Shown: one piece after another, positions 58,196-64,000 of the stretch
Layout of the letters: each line of letters begins with the position of its first letter
Numbering within the stretch: the stretch's first letter is position 1
Origin: Calliopum simillimum
Lineage: Eukaryota > Arthropoda > Insecta > Diptera > Lauxaniidae
Reading direction: 5' to 3'
NCBI GenBank assembly: GCA_951812925.1
Contig: OX638372.1
Span: 8,990,001 to 9,054,000 of the forward strand
Length of the DNA: 64,000 nucleotides
Translations under genes and position numbers: made by a program
Notes under the pieces: generated by a model
Told to the model about the DNA's origin: nothing
Databases searched by the model: none
The model's input: only the letters and a program-made list of their open reading frames with translations

Positions 58196-58841
58196 GCCGC
58201 ATATGAATAAAATACTTCCATTTTTAGAAAATTAAATGTATTTGTTGAAGGCAACAAGAAAAATTATATTAAATTCATTATAGCAAATTTAAATCAATTG
58301 TGCTTCACGTTCAATATCGTGTGTCGTATGTATGATTAGTAGTTGTAGCCTTATTTTCTGAATTCTTCTGAAATGGGAAATGTTATTAATTGCATTGCTC
58401 TTACAAAGAAATATTGGTTCTTTCTTAGAAAAAATTGCATAATTTAGCGCCGAATACTTTATGAATGATTTTTTGCCGTTTACGCCGTTATAAATAATTC
58501 CATTCAGAAATAGTAAAGTATTTTTATTATTATTGAAATAAATTTTCCTTCGCCACAAAACACAAACAAGAAACAAGAAAATAAAATAAAATCCATGGAA
58601 ACAATAAAATTACTGAAATGAAAATAAAAATACGAGCGCAGTCGGTTACTGAAATAATCCCGAAATCAAACGAAAACATTGTGTACATCGTTTTTGAGCT
58701 TCTTAATCAATCCGAAAAGGAGTAGTTCGTTTTTTCACTACTTTTCGGAACATCCAACGATTACTCCACTTCTGAAGGTGTTCGTTTTATTTTCTGCTTT
58801 GGAGTTTTCGGGGACATGTTCCAAAAAACCAAAATAAATTA

Positions 58842-58880
58842 AATCAGATTAAAATATTGGTGAATGTTTGTTTAGACATT
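58842..58880. repeat. Left 39-bp direct repeat flanking a hairpin element
   Basis: Begins aatcagattaaaatattg and ends gtttagacatt; repeated at 59598-59635 with a single base deletion. Confidence 0.8.
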
Positions 58881-59597
58881 TAAGGGGACATTCGCCTTTG
58901 TAATTGTAAAACAAAAAACACTTTTTAAAAATTTTATTATGAAAAAACTATCATATTTATTGACAAAATTTCTTTTAGCATTGTTAAATATTGTGTAAAA
59001 AATATGAAAAATTTTATTTATTTTTATTTTTAGTTTCCCTTGGCTGCTGTAGAGGGCGTCATCCAAAAGTTACTTTTCAAACTGGTAGGAAAATTTTCTC
59101 CGAATCTACTCGACCGATTTTAAAAAACTAAAGAGCATTCGATTACTCATAAAAAATATTAAACAATAAGCCTCTGAAAGTTTTAAAAAATAGCCGCCCC
59201 CCTTTTTTTATGGGGGTGACTTACCCTCAAAAAATGCCATTTTTTCGCATTTTTTATAAATATTCATACAAAAACTTCAAAATATAAAAAAGTATGAATT
59301 TTAGAGGCTTATTGTACAGTTTTGAGTCTCAAGAATAAAATCCATTTTGAATTTTTTAAAAATCTGTTACAGGCAGTCTACAACATGTCCTACCGTTTAA
59401 AAAGTAACTTTTGGATGACGCCCTTTACAGCAGCCAAGGGAAACTAAAAATAAAAAAAAAAAAATTTTCATATTTTTTAGACAATATTTAACAATGTCCA
59501 AAAGAAATTTTGTCAATAAATATAATAGTTTTTTCATAATAAAATTTTTAATCGTTTTTTTTTTTTTTTTTTCAATTACAAAGGCGAATGTCCCCTT
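58881..59597. mobile_element. 717-bp long-arm hairpin element
   Basis: TAAGGGGACATTCGCCTTTG at the left end is inverted at the right (CAAAGGCGAATGTCCCCTT). Arms of about 210 bp pair almost fully, including ccttggctgctgtagagggcg against cgccctttacagcagccaagg, and the inner region adds caataagcctct / agaggcttattg. The two open frames on its arms encode related peptides only because of the inversion. It is flanked by about 39-bp direct repeats. Confidence 0.75.
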
Positions 59598-59635
59598 AAT
59601 CAGATTAAAATATTGTGAATGTTTGTTTAGACATT
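59598..59635. repeat. Right direct repeat (38 bp)
   Basis: Copy of 58842-58880 lacking one g. Confidence 0.8.
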
Positions 59636-60198
59636 TTCTATAAAAGTGGCTCATGGTCTTCAGCGAAAAACTCAATAGTTTAGAAGTTACGGACAATTAA
59701 AGCGTTTTGCCCTTTTAAAGCCGGCTGGGTTCTTTCCACTACAATTTCCAAGTTTTTTTGAAATCTTATTTTTTTACCTCTATTATACGAAAATAGAAGG
59801 GGAACAAAAAATTACAACTTTGCACATTTAACATACATATTTCGTGAGCAATCTAATGTACATATTTCGAAAATATGTAGTTAGAAATACCCTACTGATT
59901 TTGATAACTAGAAAAGCTGTATCATTTGCAATTAAGCAAGGTCCAGATATGTGAATTTTTGTATCTTCTCTTCTTATACGAGATAAAATTGTATGTATGT
60001 TTATTTATATATTTATAAATATATTTTCTCGAGAACGGATGCAGCGATTTCAATGAAACTTTATCAAAGGATGCACTCTAGCATAAAATGGAGAATAAAC
60101 AAAGTTTCAACTTTATAGCTGCCCACTAGGGGGCGTGGCACCGCCCTAAAGTTTAAACTTCATCTAGTCATAACTTCCAAACCATTAAAGGTATTTTG

Positions 60199-61560
60199 AT
60201 GAAATTTAGTACACATCTACTTACTGTCAATGTCTTCTAACGGACAGAAAGTGGGCGGAATCGAAGAAGTTCCACGCCCACTTTTTAGCCATTGAAAATT
60301 TTGATTTAATATTACTCGAAAACGACTCCAACAATTTTGATGAAAATTTAGGAGATGTTACCTCTGCAAACAAGGATTAATATGAAATGTGCCGTTATAT
60401 TGGGAAAACTCGTTGAAGGGCGTGGCACCACCCACAAAATTATAATTCGGTATAAAAAGAAAACCAATAAAGTAATCAGTCTGAAATTAACTGTGGTGAG
60501 TCTACTTGCTATAAGCCATCTCTGATCTGAAAGTGGGTGAAATATCGCCGTTGCGCGTGGAACCTCCCATACAAGCGAAATACGTTTTATGCTATTTCTC
60601 GCAAATGTTACAAGATATTTTAATGAAATTTGGTGTGTAGGTACTACTTATCAATGCTCTGTAATTAACGAAAAGTAGGCGGAATCGAGGAGGTGCCACG
60701 CCCACTTTTCGGCCCTTGAAAATTTTAATTCAATATTACTCGAAAACCACTCCAACAATTTTAATGAAAATTTAGGAGGTGTTACCTTTACAAACGAAGA
60801 TTATTATGTGATACACCGTTATATTGGGAAAAGTCGTTGAAGGGCGTGGCACCGCCCACAAAAATATAAAACGGTATAAAAATAAAACTAATAAAGCAAA
60901 CATTCTGAAATTAACTATGAGGAGCCTAATTGCTATAGGACATCTCTGATCTGAAAGTGGGCAAAATATCGCAGTTGCGCGTGGAATCTCCCATACATGA
61001 AAAATACGTAAAATGCTATATCTTGCAAATTTTACAAGATATTTTAATGAAATTTGGTATGTAGGTATTGGTTATCAATTCCTTTTAATAACCAAAAAGT
61101 GGGCGATATCGAAGAAGTGCCACGCCCCTTTTTTGGCCATTGAAAATTTTAATTGAATATTACTCGAAAACGACTCCAACAATTTTAATGATAATTTAGG
61201 AGATGTTACCACTGCAAACAAGGATTAATATGTGACATAACGTTATATTAGGAAAATATGTTGAAGGGCGTGGCACCGCCCACAAAAAATATAATACGCT
61301 ATAAGAACAAAACTACTAAAGCAATCTTTCTGAATTTAACTGTAGGAAGTCTACTTGCTATTAGGCACCTATGACCTGAAAGTGGGCAAAATATCGCCGG
61401 TGTGCATGGAACCTCCCATACAAATAAAACACATTAAATGCTATTTCTAGCAAAAGATACAACATATATTGATGAAATTTGGTATGCGGATCTGGATCAG
61501 GAGTATCTAAAGCATAACGAAAAGTAGGCTTTGTTCAATAGTTGCTACGCCCACTTTTTA
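60199..61560. repeat. 424-bp tandem array, about 3.2 units
   Basis: The anchor atgaaattt recurs at 60199, 60623, 61047 and 61472 (periods 424, 424, 425). Each unit holds gccacgcccacttttt, attactcgaaaacgactcc, gaagggcgtggcaccgccca and gaacctcccatac in the same order. Single diverged copies occur at about 14655, 47820 and 60130. The array is not coding. Confidence 0.85.
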
Positions 61561-62073
61561 TCAAAATAAAAATTTTGGTTAATAACCCTGGTACAAAAAA
61601 ACATTAGAATGAACTTTTTAATTCTTATATGCAGCTTTATGTACTTTTTGACGCTGAATCCGTCTCCATTGCTGAACTTTCATTACACCTGCAGGATTTT
61701 GAAATAGCTATGAATAAAAACATCGACTAAAATAATAAAATCAGATTGTTGACCGAGCAGGGATCGGTCTCCAGGTACTAATTGAATTAAAATGCTTAAA
61801 TTTTTTGCTCCTGAAACGTTATGTAGAATGACATTCTTCGCATTTTTAAATAATTTATTACAGCTTAACTTAAAAGCGAGTGATTGTGCTAAATTTATTC
61901 AACATAAAAAATTTACAACATTATCTTGATAACATTTTAATCTACTAGATAAGTAAAAATTATGATCTTAATATTTAACTTTTTTGACTGCTTTTTAATA
62001 TCGATATACATATATCTGACCGATATACTAAATTAATTAAATAAAGTTTTTCTTAGATATAAAAGCTTAACTT
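61561..62073. other. 3' flank of the THADA homologue
   Basis: AT-rich; 62039-62045 (aaataaag) reads on the minus strand as ctttatt, not a poly(A) signal. No gene seen. Confidence 0.4.
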
Positions 62074-63954
62074 TCATTTTAATTGTATAAGCTTTTCCTG
62101 CCAAATATCGTAACCTAAGCTACTTTCTTTTATGTCCTTAGCTTCAATCAGCTTACAAACTAATTCGGAATCTTTATCGAACCCCAAGAGTAGCAACAAA
62201 TCCAACACTTTGCAACGGGTGTATACGTTATGAGATCTTAATTGAAAGTTATGGGTTAAATTTAATTGTAATTCCTTAAATAGATTGCTTATCGTAATTG
62301 CATCAACAGTATGCAAAGATTCATGCTTTATTTTAAGTGTGCCCTCAATCATTACGTAAATTAAACCCTGGAAAAAGTTTTCATTCTTTACTTGAAAAAG
62401 TAATGCAGATATGTGCAAAAGAGCCTGCGATAAGTCACACCGAAATTCATGAGCTCGAACAAAGCACACGGCTGATAACTTGCGAACTTTTTCGACCGGA
62501 TGTGTTAACAGCGACCACATGAGTTCACGAAACCGTGGTAATAATTTGCATTCAACTGCATCACTTTTATGTAAATGTTCTACTTTGGACAAAAATCCGA
62601 GAAACAATATAATAGAACGTATGCATGTGCCACTTGTACGTTTTCTTGTTGAACAGTAATTTAAAATGTAATTGCACGTCTTAGGTAATTTCAATGTAAT
62701 TTCCATGAAACTAACTTCCGTGGGCTCCCATTCGACGGGTTGTTCAAATTCGGTAGCCTGCTTTTGACCGACTATCTTAGGCACTAAGGCGCCAAATAGC
62801 TGCAAAGCAGCATTACAAATTATCCATTCAGGATTATCGATTTTCTCCATAGCAGCCATCATAATTTCATCATAATATTTGGTCATGGGTTCACGTAATT
62901 CAGTATCTTTAACAAGTACACATAGATAGTGTAGTGTCAGCGCTTCTAAGCAATCGTAGTTTTGTGTAGTCGCAGTCTCCCCCGACAGATGTTTACTTTC
63001 ATTTGATCGTACGATGATATTACGCATAGCTTGCTGCAATAGTGGACGCGCACGATGTTCATTTTTAACAACATTTAGGAACATAATGGATAGTCCTGCT
63101 CCACGACGTGTGGTGCTTATTTGCTGGCAGTTTTCAAAGAGTAAATCTAAACAATTATATAGTAACTGATAGGCTTTGGCTGTTGTTTGAAGTTGAGAAG
63201 TAATGGCTTTAGTTAATTTACCTGAAAAAAAAAACGATGATAAATAAAGTAATAAAAAATATTTATGCACATACGAGGGTTGCTATTGCGAAATCGTATT
63301 ACTTAGATGGAAAAATATAGAAAACCGATGGAGGTGCATTAAGCTAAAAACTTTTTCAAGAAAATGGTGAGTCATATGATAAAAAGTATTAGAATTTCTT
63401 TTGTGAAGAATTACATGTTCTACAAATAACATTGGTTTGTATTTACGAAAAAGTAACCGTTTAGGATATATTCTTTATAGTTACTTTTTCGTAAATATAA
63501 ATCAATATCATTTGTAGAACATGAAATTCTGATACTTTTTACAATTTTCATCAAAAAGCTTCCGAAATCAGAAGTAACTGAAACCACACGGATTACGGTA
63601 CAGGTCTGTATGTTGAAAAGTAAGACAAATCCTAAACATAATAATATATTTTGCCAATATTTAAATTTATCTTCCAATCCTCGTACTATTAGTTCTTGTT
63701 TATTAGGTGATTTGATGCATTGATTGAAATTTAAATTAGTTTTTCTAAAAAAATTATGTTAAAGAACTACTATATCCAGAAAATACGTTACCTATAGAAA
63801 CACCAGCTGCCTCAATAGCACCCTTATGACGACATTTCGTTAGCACTGAGACATTTATTTGCACACACTCTTCCAAGATGTTATAATGTTCAACATTATT
63901 TTCAGTGCCGGGTACCAATTCAATAGCAATCGCTGTTGCTAAATCACACGCAGC
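62074..63954 (-). CDS. THADA: THADA homologue, C-terminal part (5' end outside window)
   Basis: Two exons are visible on the minus strand: 63954-63792 and 63221-62074 (stop). The junction keeps phase (g|gt, giving SIGKLTK). The protein is all-helical with ARM/HEAT-like repeats. The stretch TRRGAGLSIMFLNVV and the following LEALTLHYLCVLVKD...WIICNAALQLFGALVPKI match the conserved DUF2428 core of THADA/Trm732 proteins. In yeast and human these partner a methyltransferase (Trm7/FTSJ1) to modify position 32 of tRNA; fly THADA has also been tied to SERCA and fat storage. About 437 residues are seen of a protein usually well over 1000 residues long. The 570-bp intron between them holds MITE copy D. 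Confidence 0.88.
63345..63608. mobile_element. Fold-back MITE 'CAGGCCTG', copy D, in a THADA intron
   Basis: Right end ...cacacggattacggtacaggtctg; centre is a near-perfect inversion tttacgaaaaagtaac / gttactttttcgtaaa around 63460. The left end is decayed. Confidence 0.65.
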
Positions 63955-64000
63955 CTAAATAACAAGAGATCCAAAGTTCAGTAAAAAAGCTCAAACTTAA

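Noticed and set aside
58030..58257. 75-codon frame on the - strand with repeated segments
   Set aside because: Translation of the 43-bp minisatellite.
58872..59696. Two similar peptides (64 and 99 codons) on the - strand
   Set aside because: They arise from the arms of the same hairpin element and share sequence only through the inversion.

Overview
The window is AT-rich eukaryotic nuclear DNA with small introns (about 50-100 bp) mixed with very large ones, GT-AG splice sites throughout, and dense transposon debris. The gene content (Crag/DENND4, the large CAF-1 subunit, a THADA homologue, a type-B carboxylesterase) and the repeat style point to a higher fly (Diptera, Schizophora), plausibly a tephritid fruit fly. 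The species cannot be fixed from the sequence alone.

Layout: 1-4144 is non-coding. 4145-12326 (+) is an eight-exon secreted carboxylesterase with a 5.8-kb first intron. 12.3-15.3 kb holds nested small DNA transposons. 15266-25555 is an old TIR DNA element of about 0.86 kb. It was split by a complete, apparently recent Ty3/gypsy-type retrotransposon on the minus strand (15552-24978, two 1737-bp LTRs, TATA target duplication). 25.6-33.1 kb is repeat-rich, with a possible 5'-untranslated exon near 26.0 kb. 33136-42695 (+) is Crag in 17 coding exons (1682 codons before the stop). 42.9-44.9 kb is a cluster of four unrelated small DNA transposons. 46589-50933 (+) carries three tandem copies of an intronless-CDS gene for a 190-194-residue four-helix membrane protein. 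52670-57319 (-) is the CAF-1 large subunit in four exons. 57.9-61.6 kb contains a 43-bp minisatellite, a long hairpin flanked by about 39-bp direct repeats, and a 424-bp tandem array. 62074-63954 (-) is the 3' end of a THADA homologue that runs off the window.

The host genes are unrelated neighbours rather than one pathway: chromatin assembly (CAF-1), Rab activation and membrane traffic (Crag), tRNA modification (THADA), secreted ester hydrolysis, and a tandemly amplified membrane family. The most distinctive material is mobile DNA. The retrotransposon joins gag and pol through a canonical G GGA AAC minus-1 slippery site and carries a duplicated primer-binding-site/LTR-edge block. Three, possibly four, TIR elements of roughly 0.9-1.3 kb each repeat a short private motif through their length, an architecture I cannot assign to a named family. 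Exon limits come from reading splice sites by eye and checking that reading phase is kept across every junction.
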